Source of the DNA: Zea mays
Lineage: Eukaryota > Streptophyta > Magnoliopsida > Poales > Poaceae
DNA: 64,000 nucleotides
Reading direction: 5' to 3'
Assembly: GCF_902167145.1 (NCBI RefSeq)
Contig: NC_050096.1
Location: 82,642,683-82,706,682 of the forward strand
Below the pieces are notes generated by a model. The model did no database searches. It worked only from the letters and a program-made list of their open reading frames with translations, and was not told where the DNA came from. This document shows, piece by piece, positions 31,719-44,507 of the stretch. Position numbers and translations under genes: made by a program. Each line of letters begins with the position of its first letter. Position 1 is the first letter of the stretch.

Positions 31719-34700
31719 TGTGGCAGAACCGCCCAGATTATTCCAGCTTAAGTGCCCAAGTCTCGCCTTAAAGATGACGACACACTTAAATCAGAATAAA
31801 CTGTCGATCCCTCGGATCTAGTCTGATAAAGCCACTTACCAAGGATCGAATACCACTAGCTCACTCGAAGGTGAGGCACAGAGAAATACAATAAAGCATA
31901 ATACCACAAATTTAAGAAGTATTAGTAGTGATTACATTATCGGAGTTTCAAAAATAGTAACCATAATTTTTAATGCAGCGGAAATAACTAATGGAGAAAA
32001 CTGAGTAACATGGTGAAGCCTGGCCACGCTACTCCTCCTGGTCCTCTCCTGCGAAAGCAGTAACCCACTTGACCATCTATCCCGGTGGCAGGGATGAAGG
32101 CCAAGTCACACCATCAACCAAATCAAGGAGGTACCTGCAAAAATTATACCACAAGCAAGGCTGAGTATACTAATACTCAGCTAGACTTACCCGGTGTGAG
32201 GAGTCTACTCCTCTACCTCTAGACCATGAAGCTGTTTGGCTGAGGGGTTTGGTTTGCCAAAAGCACTAGCTGAGTCTAAAAACAGTTTTAGCTTTTCCAG
32301 TTCTAGCATATTTAATTAAGCTAGGCTTGCTCCTTTCTAAGCATACATGGTAACAATCATTTAGTGCAATCAACATCTTTTGCCAGTATCCTCATTTTCA
32401 CTTATTACTCAATACAGTACAATGGATCAAGCAGTCTCATTAGCTGCAAGAAGCAAACAATTCGAATCGAGTTTTAACCTTGCAAGGTAAACCTAAACAC
32501 ATGACATGTAGGGGCACTCCGCCCCCACACGCGTCAACCGTCCCCATCGATCCCCCGTTCACGGCCATGACTCACGGCCTTGGCGTACAATGCTCCAATT
32601 GTCCCGGGCTACCGCCGTGCAATGGCCGCACTTGTACCCACCATAATCCGATATGGGAGACTCCGTCTCAGGTCCAGTGAGGGGTAAAGTCCGCGTCCGG
32701 CTTCACTCAGGTACTAGGCTTACCGGTTACCATATTTTCTAACATGTGTTTAGTACGTTCAAACGCTTAACACATGTATCCGCACGTTAATCCTTATTCC
32801 AATTTCGTCTCGTAGGCAGCGCATCCCCATGGATCTGTGTCCACAGACCATCATCATTCTGTATAAAAAATGGATACAACCAATTCCTGACCTCGCGCGA
32901 GTGCTAGAAAAATCACTCGACTTCTATCGAGATCCCTAATTAGCAAAGCAGCTACTCGACCTAGCATACTAGTATCCATCTCAAAAAGGAATCCTGAGTT
33001 TATGCAACTAGGGTTTCAAGCAACTCCTATACTTAAGTGCACATTACGAACCTACAAACATTAAGTGTAGTAAAATATCATATATAAACGGTTATGCATA
33101 AAACCAGGGCTTGCCTGGAATCCAACACTAGATAGTGTTTGCTATATGACACTCACTTAGCGAGCATCCACTGGTTAAGTCCATCATTCTTTGGGTCATC
33201 CACCATCTGTATCTTGTGGTTGGCACCACATCACTTGCACGATCATCATCTCTCGATCCTAAATGAGATGCAAGATGCATATGTATGAATATAATGAAGA
33301 TATACAATGACACACAATAGCGAGCTAGATATAAGGCGCAAGACACGGTACCACCAACGATCATACGTAGGTGCTAATTAGCCATACGTTATTGACCTAC
33401 GAATTTAACACTACTAAGAAACCGACAAACACTATCATATATATAGCCACCACAAACACGACATCACGAGTACAAGCATTTATTTAATTGGATACGGCTT
33501 TTCATTAGTTCTTCCATTGATCGCACAAAAGCATCCCAGACAACACAAGTTCAATAGAGGACATAAACATCAATGTCTATGGAACTCCTATATCACAATC
33601 AACTAGAGAAAGAAATATATAAAACATGACACACATGCAATGTTAAGCTTAGTCATGACAAATCTACATTAATTAAGTGCTAACCAAACATTTTTAGCAA
33701 AAAGGGTGAACTAAACAATCAAATGAGCACTTGCAGATTTTTGGACAGCAACACAGTAGTTACTTGTTTTAATCATAACTCTTCAAATATTAATCCAAAA
33801 ATAACAAACTAGAACTTTCTGGAAAGCTTAAAAAGTGCTCTACAACTTTGGTATTTTTACCTCAACATGATTCAATACTTATCAAGGACAAAAAGTGCTA
33901 ACATGACAGCTCTGTCCAGATTTGGACAGATTCAGAATTGCGACTTCAAAAATTCATAACTAGAGACTCAGGTTGATTTCCATTTGATCTTAGACTTTCT
34001 GGAAAGATAATTAAATTGTCTACCAATCATTTGTAAACAACCCAGGTTGATTTAAAGCGTATCAAGGTTAAAAGACACTAGGAAGACTTTGCTGTCCAGA
34101 TTTGGATAGATTCAGTCTTCCTACTTCAAACACCTATAACTTAATCTTCAGACCACAAAAAGAGTGATCCAAGACTTTTTGGAAAGCTTAGCAAAAGTAA
34201 TACATAAATTTTATAATCATCAAGAAGTGATTCTATGTTTAACCAATTCAAACAATATAGTCTTCGAAATCTGTTCTGACAGTGGATAGGATTCAATAAC
34301 CATCTTATAAAATTTATAACTCTCCAACTATCAGGTTTATTGTCATAAAACTTTAACACCAGTATGATAAGAAAATTATCTACAACTTTCTTATAATTGA
34401 CAAGGACTGATTCTAAACTAAATTTAAGCAAACAATGCGATCTCTGAAATCTATACCGAAATTGGACAGATTCAATTACTGAACTTATGAAAAGCATAAC
34501 ATCTAAACGATCAGACTTATGACTGTCAAATTTTAACACAAGCAAGTTAATAAAGTTATCTACAACTTTTCTATATGACTTTTCTATAGAAAACATAATG
34601 TAGTTCATTAAACAGACAGCACGGCAAAAACAGTGTGTGCAGCCCAAAACAGCAACTAATAAATTTCAGCTCCTATTTACTTCAAGAATTTGCCATGTTC

Positions 34701-37700
34701 TATAGACTTGAATTACTCTAACACTTTACCATTTGTTAGAGTTAAAACAATCAAATGATGACCAACAAGTCGAATTACAAATTCTATTAAGTCATTTCGT
34801 GCGCTAGAATTACCACACACAATTAACAAACGCATCTACCACAATACTCGTACCTGGTACATATATGTATATCGATGCGCCCTTCACACACTAATTTGCA
34901 TTTTAACTTAGACATCACATGAACACTACTACTTTTCATCTGCGACCATAACCATACGCATTTAGACCACAATAAGCAATTCATCGTGATTACGAGCTTA
35001 ACCAAGGCCATTTAACAAGTCGGCTAACTAGAGCAACGACATAGCCCACCATACGACATACAAGTCACATAAAACACCATATTTTCGGAGATCTAGCATG
35101 AAAGAGCATTAACACATGGCATAAAACTCCATAGGACTACATTTTTACTACTAAAGGACCTAAGACGCTTATGTGCATATCTTACCGGATTGTTCTTCAA
35201 TTTTAACAAGGACCAACTTATGAACGCTACTTGCTTCCAATAATTATTGGGCTGCGATAACGCTTATATAAGACCTCTAATCGATCAACCAGACATTTAT
35301 TTATCCGATGGGCATGGAATGCAATAATTTATAAAGCGAAGCATCGATCCACATTTTTTTATTTATTTAAACTTAGTCTTCGCATCAAACAACACATCGC
35401 ATATATTCCTATCAAAATATAAAAACATCTGAGTTCTTTTCTACTTTATTTTCTTCTCTACACTCTTCCATTCATACAATTATATTTTTCCCACACATAT
35501 AAACATACATGCACAATATCGACCAATTACGTAAATAAAAACAAATCATGAATCACTCAAGACGAACAACCTGGCCGAAATCCGATTGGAGTTACGCATG
35601 CATCCCATCAGTTTAGGCTCTTTGCCGAGGAGCGATGCGCGAGGCGTGACGACGACAAGGGCTGCGAGCACGGCACAGTTTATTACACGATTTATTGGTG
35701 CGGTCATTTAATCGAACATGAAAAGCGCGGGACAGCGGGGTCTCACCACGGGTTTTGACGACGGCACGTAGGGACTGCGTAGACCTGGCGAAGCGAGATG
35801 CGGAGACGGTAGAACTGCGCAGATCGACGACGCAGCATGGGGCTATCCAAGCACCAACGGGACGGCGTGGGTCGGGGCTGCGCAGATCTGCGGTGGAGCT
35901 CGCTGCGCGGCGATGTCGGGACTGCTACTGTAGCCAGGAACCAGATTGAGGGGGGCTCGACGTGGGAGAGCACTCTCGTGCAGCCAAGGGGGGGCAGCAG
36001 GGGTGCGCGGTGGCTGATGTCGAGAAGGTGTTGCGGAGGTTGAAGGCAAGCATGAGGTGGAAGAGTGCGCCGTTGCTGCTACATGGCGTTGCACAGCGAG
36101 GCTCGACAAGGAAGGGAGCTTGTCGTCAAGTGCGCAGCGATAGGAATCGAGCGCGCGCCTAGAGGGAACGACGGTGTCCGGGCTTGGCCATAGCGGTAGA
36201 AGGGGTTGTTGCTCCTGCTGCGCCTTTTACCGAACACCCTGCAAGCGTGGCAGGGAAATCAACATAAGGGCAGTGTGCTGCGCTGCACGATGAGGGAGCG
36301 AGGGAGTAGCAGCGACGTCCTACGGCAATGCAAGGGAGGAGCTCACTGGGGATATGGTTAGGGGCGAGCTGCTGGAAGCTGCTGCCAGCCATGGGGAGGA
36401 GCAGCCATGGGAATTACCTGCGCCAGTAGGAGGAGGGGCGTCGGCTCCCAAACTTGCTGCACATTGGGGAAGACTGCAGGGGGAAAACTCTCCATGAGGG
36501 GAGAGGAAGGGAGCAGTGAGGAAGGGGCCGAGCAGGGGAGGGGCGCTGGCCATGGAGCTCCTGCTAGGCACCATCCATGGAAGAAGGGAAGAAGCATGGA
36601 GGAGGAAGAACTATGCTGGCTGCTACTGCCGTGAGGGAGAAGGAGACAGGGAGAGGGAAGCGTTGGACGAGCGAGAGGTAGAAGAACGCGTGTGTGTGCT
36701 AGCTTCGCGTACAAGAAGACATAGGGCGTTGCGCTTATCCTTTAAAGAGACCTGCTGGTGCGGCCATAGGCTAGGGAGAGCGGCGCGCTGGACACCATTG
36801 GCATGCTGGCTGGTGGCCAGGGCTTGCCCGGCGCTTGAGGCCAAGCACCACGCGACAGCCATGGCCACTGCAGCACGCAAGGTACGTGAGTTTGTCTTTT
36901 TTACATTCCAAAGGGTAAGAAGAAAATAGTACTAAATTAAAATCCACCCTTATAATTAATTATTGTTGTTTTATACTAAACACCGTGCATCCGTAACAAA
37001 CGAGAAATGCGAAATTTTGGTAGAAATTCTAATCGATATTGCCTGAAAATAAAAATAATAAAAAAATACTCGCATTCTATTTGAAAAATGTTTTGACTTA
37101 AATTTGACCAATTTTGAATTGGACCTTTGTAGTTCGAACAGCAATTAAATTATGCAAGTAGTTCTATCTTAAAATTCTTGCCGCTTTTGTTCGTTCCAAA
37201 TTTTAAGATTGTGATGCGTTATAGGTCTACGCCAGCGGTCCGGGTTATAAAATTCGAGTCTCCTAAATACGGTGTTGCATTTTGCTTATTAAGACAGGGA
37301 CCAATTTAGCAAATAAGTAATTAGATCAAATATGAACGGTTATTACTCACTTCACATTTGTTCTTGTATTTTACTTTTTGATTCAGATCAGATATGGTGA
37401 TATCAAGTTGGTTCGGATAAGACTTAATTAGAGATCGACACAACAGAAATCCCGCTTGCGAATACGGACTCGTATAAAATATTTGGACATGGATCGAAGG
37501 TCAAGGAAATCGGACTCGGACACAGATCGACTAACAATTGTCGAGAGTTCGAATAAGAGGAGTCTTAGGCGAGATTTATAAATCGAGGTTGATTATCGAG
37601 TTTGCATTCGTGCCGAGAAATAAAAGTTTTAACAGGCTCTAAATTCGGCCTTTCTAGAGATTGAAGAAATTCAAAATTTGGTGAAACCTTCACAAGTAAC

Positions 37701-37808
37701 TTGATAAATGGAGATAAACATGATCCAGAAATAGAAATTTTCACTGAGCAATCTGAGATTAGGATAAATCTCCCGACATAACACAAAATAGACACCTGGG
37801 GTGTCACA
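31719..37808 (-). repeat. Element F 3' LTR (6090 bp)
   Basis: Left end TGTGGCAGAACCGCCC and right end GGGGTGTCACA; on the minus strand it therefore starts TGTGACACCCC. Bases 31719 to about 35840 align along their whole length with 58932-63071. From 35600 to 36900 the sequence turns GC-rich with accidental open frames; none resembles a known protein. The remainder is AT-rich. A 180-base periodic array lies at about 33740-34640. A TSD cannot be checked because the other end is outside the window. Confidence 0.85.
33735..34640 (-). repeat. Diverged tandem array, five units in a 180-bp register, F 3' LTR
   Basis: The motif TTGGACAGATTCA (variants) recurs at 33741, 33922, 34102, 34282 and 34462. 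The motif GGAAAGCTTA or its diverged equivalent recurs at 33821, 34001, 34181, 34361 and 34541. Both give a spacing of 180 bases with almost no indels although units differ strongly. The period is divisible by three. A minus-strand frame stays open over 34141-34647 with two visible 60-residue repeats (KVVDNF...LVLKF). Confidence 0.8.
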
Positions 37809-39073
37809 GCCTTCCCTCCTTAACAGAATCTCGTCCTGAGATTCGAACAAATACTCTTAAGGGTAGAGAGGCATGTAACTCCCAAACGGTAGATGCCAAT
37901 TCATGAGATGGTATTTTGAAGAGATACGGAAGATAGATTTTTGACAGAACATCGCGACATATTGAGACAAAATGCAGCAATCACTTTGAGAGAATGTTCA
38001 CAAGAGATAGCACATTGGTATAGTTTCACAATGGATCACAACCATTAACCGTGATACCAGTGCGTGCCGAGCAGCTCAACCTTGTGTGCGCGCCCACAGG
38101 AAGCTCTCGGTTTCGTTGCGGCACCATCAGTCGTTAGTCATAACACCATTACCAAACGTAACCAATGAGAAATCCACATAGCACAGATAGATGGAACCCT
38201 TGAGAGTATGGCTCGAAAAATAAGATCATGACAGGAGTTGAAACATAGAATTATTGGCAAAACGAGCAACACATGAGAATCTTCTTCAACTCCATATACT
38301 CTTTTATGATCATCACGGAGATTATCAAGTCAGATATTTATATGAGAGTGGATATGAGGAGGAACCAACCACGAGATCAAGATTGGCAGCTTGTGGAGAC
38401 ATGAGAGAACTAAAGACAACAGCATAATCCATTAAACCAAATGGATACACTGCTTAGAGATAAAATCAATAAAATAGTGTCATGATCCTTGGAGAAGGGG
38501 GTATGAGAATGACCAGAATGAGAGATTTAAGCAATATCAACATCTGATACTTGAGAACAGGTTATAGCAGATAACCAGATAACGGGGCAGAATCATTAAA
38601 GGATCCGAAGATTTGGATGATAAGGCCACAACATGATTCATAAAGGTAAAGGTTACCAGATCCAGGTGAAAAGAGAGGTAGTCGTATGAGATCGATTAGG
38701 ATGAGCAGCAGAAAGGTTATGAAGATTCGGGACAGAATCTATAGAAAGAAACATGGCTTTGATAGGGTTTGTGCAACTAGACACCAAACAAAAAAATTGA
38801 CACAACAAGTGCACAAGGAGACTTGGGTTGGTCTAGCGGTCAAGCTATGGGGGGTCTACAAGCTGTGCAGCTGTAACTTCAAGGGTAAAACACACAAGGG
38901 TTAGAAAATACCAACACAAGCATGGAATTTTTTAAGAGGTTTTACTTGCTAAAATCAAGGTTGTTTGGAGGGGGTCTTTTCATGAGCAGAACGGACAATA
39001 ACTTTTTTTGCAAAAAGGATTGAACAATTACAATACCACCTAGACAGCAAGGCAAGAGAACACATAACACAAC
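37809..39073 (-). other. Element F interior, part next to the 3' LTR, with PPT
   Basis: The complement of 37809-37824 is purine-rich (AAGGAGGGAAGGC) directly before the 3' LTR and serves as PPT. The rest has no open frame above about 75 codons and no known domain. The last five bases ACAAC (39069-39073) are the left TSD of solo LTR H. Confidence 0.75.
39069..39073. repeat. Target-site duplication of solo LTR H (ACAAC)
   Basis: ACAAC at 39069-39073 and 58515-58519 flank the TGTCACACCC...GGGTGTTATA ends of H. Confidence 0.85.
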
Positions 39074-41720
39074 TGTCACACCCGATTTTGGAAGGTAAAC
39101 AGAATGCGAACCATGTACGTGCCAGGATCAGAAATTCACGTACACAGCTATTACATAAATGACTCATCATAGCACAATGCTTCGAATAACAATAAAGAGT
39201 AATTAATAATACGAAAGACTAGAGTCATTTACATAATATAATCAAAGTACATAGAATAGAAACATGGCCAACGTAAATAAACCCACCACAGGCAGCTGAC
39301 TGGGGGAGGTCGCTAGCCTAATCCTCGAACTCGTCAAAGTCCTGGAACTCCTGGAGATCCGCCTCGACGCCTTCTTCTTTACCTGAGCATAGATTGCACC
39401 AAGGCAACCTGTTGTTTTGTGAAAACAAGGGTGAGTACACATCAACATACTCAGCAAATGTCCTGTTTGGCTAAGGTGGACTAGCTTTATATGGAGTTAA
39501 GCTCAAGCAGTTGCTTTTAGTTGGTTAGGTATTTATTATTAGTGGAAGCCAAGTTTTAGTAATAGCCAACCCGTGAGCCACTTCCTCCTCGAGGAACATC
39601 ATGATCATCATCAAACCAAAACCATCAATAGAACCATAGTATCTCGAACCAGCAGTATCTCTAATCAAAGAGGATCCCAAGGCCGCTCATAACCGTGAGC
39701 ACGGCTGATATATCAGTTTCTAACCCTCTGCAGAGGTAGCACACTTTACCCACGAGTCATGATTCCCTTTCTGCCCGGGGAGAGCTAATCCCCATTGACC
39801 ACTACCTAGGTGGCCTGGCAGGGTATCACTACGTAGCCTTTACAAAGACTCCCCTGGTGCATAGCTGCTCGTTAGGTTTCGCCAGTCGTACAAACGCAGT
39901 ACACCTCCCCAAGGTGGGTGACTAACAAAACCAAATCGAATGAACCTCTGCACCCCAACCTTGGCAGAGCGAGCACTACGCCTTGGCCCCATTGACGGCC
40001 TTTCCGGCAAAGCCAACTACACCCCCAGGTTCATCTAATTATTCAGCTAAGGGCGTCCCATTCCACCCTCATGGTTGCACTGTTATCCCGGGTGGTCACT
40101 CCACGGATAGGTCCTTACGGAGAGGTACTCAGGAAAAAGGCCTGAGCCCCCTAAAATATCACAAGATCATCCACAATATCAGGATAACAGTATCGTATCA
40201 TAAATGTTCACATCATGTTCATTGATTAAGTTAAAGCAATAGCATGAAGCTAACCATAATATCCCAAAAGGTAATCAAGGGCAAGGTAAATAGAAAGCTA
40301 GTCAATCCTTAGGTTTCAATTAAGTAATGCGGGACAGTGAATTATAAGTAGATAGGACATAATGGATCAGAGGACACTCGCCTTCACCAACAGATGCTCA
40401 GGGCCTTCAACCTTGTAGAACTCGAAGAGCTGTATCACTTGGTCGCCAACGCTTGATCTTCGATCCCTCGAAGCTCAGAAACGGATCACAATCTATTCGC
40501 GACGCACAGCGAACATAAACAGGCACAAACAAACAAATATATATATATATGCATAAGAACATTACACCATTTAAATAAAATATAATAAAATATGCAAAAC
40601 GAACTAGAGCGCGTTACTACAGTCACGCAAGAAAAAAGAAACGCGACAAGCGGAGCTACGGTCAAGAAGTTATCGCGTCTACACTAAACGAATATTAATC
40701 ATAACATTTAGTTTGACCTAATTATATTAATCAATATTTATTTAAAATGAAACTAGAGCTATAGCATAGTTCTAATTAGCTGACCACACTAACAATTCTT
40801 ACTTAAATAAGTAATTTAAATAACATCAGCGACAATAAGCGGGACGAATTAGCGGAGCGAGACGAAATACGTAACGCGTGAAACAGCACGACCACACGCG
40901 ACCTAGCACGCAACGCACGAAACAGCGCGCGTGACGAGCGGAACGAGCACACCATCACGTGCGGAACAGCACGCGCGACAGATGAGAAAACTAAACAGGT
41001 GACACATTTATACTAAACACTTACTAAATATATAAAAATAAGTTAAGCTAAAATTAGCCAGGTTAATGTTTATTATAAAAGAGCGAGATAAACACTACAC
41101 ATTTAATCTAATTGAAATATTAGTCTAATAAATATTAGTCGAGTGAACCTTAAGCTAATTATCCAACATATATGACTTGACGAATTAACGTCACTAACAT
41201 GAGTCTTTACAAGCGAAAACAAATTATTATCACGTGTAGACGTCGCGCGACACACGTACATGTCGTGTGTCAACGCGTGCGAGCAGCACGTGACACACGC
41301 AAAACAACTCGCACGACAGCGCGCGACTCGCACGAATCAACGCGACTATGCGCGCGAACAGCGTGATGACGCGCACACGATGTCGCGCGCGAATAACGAC
41401 AAATAATTAATGACAAGTATTTCAGTTGGCATTAATCACGTTAATTGACATTTATATTAAAAACATGAGTTGAAACTACAGACTCGTTTTATTAAATTGT
41501 TATTTTATTAACCATCAATCGACCAATCATTTAATTACTTAGCTAAAACAAGTGTGGTGGCAACATATATTTAACGTGTGCACAAGATTGATACCCGGTT
41601 AATGTGTAATTTATCAACCTAGTCGACGTTACGCGAGGAATAATAATAACGCGCGCAAAACGTGTGACGCGGAATCGGTACAAACGACGTGCGGGATGAA
41701 CTATAATCAAATTTTAATTA

Positions 41721-41725
41721 GAGGG
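41721..41725. repeat. Target-site duplication of the Huck-type element (GAGGG)
   Basis: GAGGG at 41721-41725 recurs at 56369-56373 at the exact outer edges of the Huck LTRs. Confidence 0.93.
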
Positions 41726-41916
41726 TGTCGGCGTTTCGACCCCGGGGGGTCCCTGGACCGACGAGTAAATTATCGCTGCATGCCCCAGCCCAGATGGGTC
41801 GGCGCGAGACGGGACACAAAGGGGGGAGAACAGCGAGGGGAAACCACGGCCTTCGTGTTGTCCTGCGCCCAGGGCGGTTGGATGCGCTTGCAGTAGGGAG
41901 TTACAAACGTTCGCGC

Positions 41917-41959
<43 letters not shown>

Positions 41960-43077
41960 TTATGCGCGGCCAACCCCCCCTCCCCCCCCCCTCCCGTACG
42001 AGAGCCCTGGACCTTCCTTTTATAGACGTAAGGAGAGGGCCCACGTGTACAATGGGGGGTGTAGCAATGTGCTAATGTGTCTAGTAGAGAGGAGCTAGAG
42101 CCCTAAGTACATGCCGTCGTGGCAGTCGGAGAGGTTTTGGCACCCTGTTCATGTGATGTCGTGGTCGTCGGAGGAGCGCTGGAGCCCTGCGGAAGTACAG
42201 CTGTCGGGGTTGTCGGGTCCTTGCTGACATAAGGGGCTGGGAGCTACCGCCGTCATGGATCGTGCGGGGTGTCATCATTACTTGTTTACCGGGGCGAGCC
42301 AGATGGGACGCCGGTCTTGTTCCCCGTAGCCTGAGCTAGCTAGGGGTAGGGTAATGATGGCCCCCTGGCGACGTGGCTGGTCCGAACCCGAGTTGGGGCG
42401 AGGTGGCGATTCCTCCGAGGTCGAGGTTGAGTCCGAGCCCTGGGGTCGGGCGAGGCGGAGTTCGTCGTCTTCCGGAGCCGAGGCCGAGTCCGAGCCCTGG
42501 GGTCGGGCGAGGCGGAGTTCGTCGTCTTCCGGAGCCGAGGCCGAGATGGGGGCCGAGCCCTGGGGTCAGGCGAGGCGGAGCTTCCTATGTCGCCTGAGGC
42601 TAGACTTAGCCGCTGTCGACCTCACTCTGGCGAGTGGCACGACAGTCAGAGCGGGGCAGGCGGCGCTGTTTTCTTGTCAGGTCGGTCAGTGGAGCAGCGA
42701 AGTGACTGCGGTCACTTCGGCTCTGTCGACTGAAAACCGCGTCAGGATAAGATGTCAGGCGATCCTTGCATTAAATGCTCCTGCGATACGGTCGATTGGC
42801 GTGGCAATCTGGCCAAGGTTGCTTCTCTGCGAACACTAGGCCTTGGGCGAGCCGAAGGTGTGTCCGTTGCTTGAGGGGGCCCTTGGGCGAGACGTGAATC
42901 CTCCAGGGTCGGCTGCCTTTGCCCGAGACTGGGCTCGAGCGAGGCGAGATCGTGTCCCTTGAGTGGACTGAGCCTTGACCTTAATCGCGCCCATCAGGCC
43001 TTTGCAGCTTTGTGCTGATGGGGGTTATCAGCTGAGATTAGGAGTCTTGGGGGTACCCCTAATTATGGTCCCCGATA
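41726..43077 (-). repeat. Huck-type element 3' LTR (1352 bp)
   Basis: It pairs with 54935-56368. It has a (GA)n tract at 41919-41957, interrupted C runs at about 41973-41995, a TATA box (complement of 42017-42024) and two full units plus a part of a 57-base tandem repeat at about 42429-42600. The right edge reads CCCCGATA, so one base of the terminal CA/TG has mutated. Confidence 0.92.
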
Positions 43078-44365
43078 GTAGCCCCCGAGCCTCGAAGGGA
43101 GTGTTGGCACTCGCTTGGAGGCTGTTGTCGCACTTTTTTGCAAGGGGACCGGCCTTTCTCGGTTGCATTTTGTTCCGGTGGGTGCGTGCGAGCGCACCCG
43201 CCGGGTGTAGCCCCCGAGGCCTCGGAGGAGTGTTTTGACTCCTTCGAGGCCTTAGTGCCTTTCGTGATGGCTCGACCGGTTTGGTCGTTCCCTCATGCGA
43301 ACTGGCCGTAGCCCGGGTGCATAGTCGAGTCCCAAGTTCTCGGGCTGGTATGTTGACGATGTCAATGGTTTGGCCGGAGCCGGGTTCGTGAGAGCAGCCC
43401 CCGAGCCTTCGCACAGAGCGAGAGGACGGTCAAGGATAGACTCGACTTTTTTCATACGCCCCTGCGTTGCCTTTCTGCAAGGAGGAGGGGGGGAAGCGCC
43501 ATGCTGCCCTCGGAGGGCGCCGAACATGGTGTCTCCAGTGAGTTGCTAGCGGGTAATCCGAGTGGACGCCCGTGCCCCATTCGTTAGGGGTCGGCTAGTG
43601 GCCCGAAGGCGCGCTCCAAAAGTACCTGCGGGTGATTCGCCGGACCCGGTCCCCTTTTGACGGGGTCCGAGGGCTCGATGCCTCCCTCTAGTGGGATTCC
43701 GTTACGAAAATCGCTCCCGCTGGTCTCGGAAATGTCCTAGGGTACCTCGGGAGCACAGCCCGAGCCTCGGTTATGTATCGAACGTACCCAGGGTCATCCC
43801 TCGCTCTACGTGCTCTGAGGCGGCTGTCGAACCCTTCGGGGGCCAGCCTACGAACCCCTGATCAGTAGTGGGCACGGAGCCCGAGTGGCCTGAGGCGGCT
43901 GTTGAACCCTTCCGAGGGGCCAGCCTTCGAACCTCTGACTAGTAATGGGCGCGGAGCCCGAGTGCTCTGAGGCGGCTGTCGAACCCTTCCGAGGGGCCAG
44001 CCTTCGAACCTCTGATCAGTAGGGGGGCTCGAGGCCCGTTTCCTTCGTGGAGAAGGATCCCTTTCAGAGTATCCCCTTTCCCGGTCCCTGTGGCAAGAGA
44101 GAGAAAGAGGAAATGGAAAAGGATACGAAATCGAACGTCGTGGCGTACCTTTTTGACGCGGTCATTATGGCGGAGGTGAAGCGTCGCCCGCTTCGTCTGC
44201 CAAAGGTGCCGCCTGCACTGCCGCAGAGTTAATGCGACGGGACGAGTGGTTCGCGGGGCAGCCGTTGTGCGTGCGCGAGCCGTTCGAGGAATGGGCGTCT
44301 CGCTTTTTGAGTTTTGAATCTCGCGGCGGATTCGGGCGAAGTGTTGAACGGGTCTCGCCTGAGCC
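43078..44365 (-). other. Huck-type element region between 3' LTR and antisense promoter, with PPT and 76-bp repeats
   Basis: The complement of 43078-43093 is CGGGGGCTAC-rich and forms the PPT next to the LTR. Three tandem units of 75-77 bases start at 43811, 43886 and 43963. They share CTGAGGCGGCTGT.GAACCCTT and CAGCCT.CGAAC. No gene is seen. Confidence 0.75.
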
Positions 44366-44375
44366 TTTATATATT
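44366..44375 (+). promoter_or_regulatory. TATA box of the Huck antisense gene
   Basis: TTTATATATT lies 133 bases before the ATG at 44508, in otherwise GC-rich sequence and on the coding strand of the antisense gene. It is a plausible independent promoter not belonging to an LTR. Confidence 0.6.
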
Positions 44376-44507
44376 CGGGAGAGGGACTGGTGACGGTTCT
44401 TTACTCTGCTGCTCGCCTCCCACTTAGGTTTTCGCAACCTGAGGGAATAGCCAGAGAAAGGAAACCACGCACCTTGTCCTCTCCGCCGCCACCTCTTCTG
44501 CTTGGTG

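Noticed and set aside
35740..36930. GC-rich open frames in the F LTR that look like a host gene or captured exons
   Set aside because: Frames are short, overlap on both strands and are low complexity, and no known domain appears. Codon-like openness follows from GC content.
38816..38890. tRNA-like stretch with GGTCTAGCGGTCAAGC
   Set aside because: No acceptor stem or B box can be built. Similar words are common in plant repeats.
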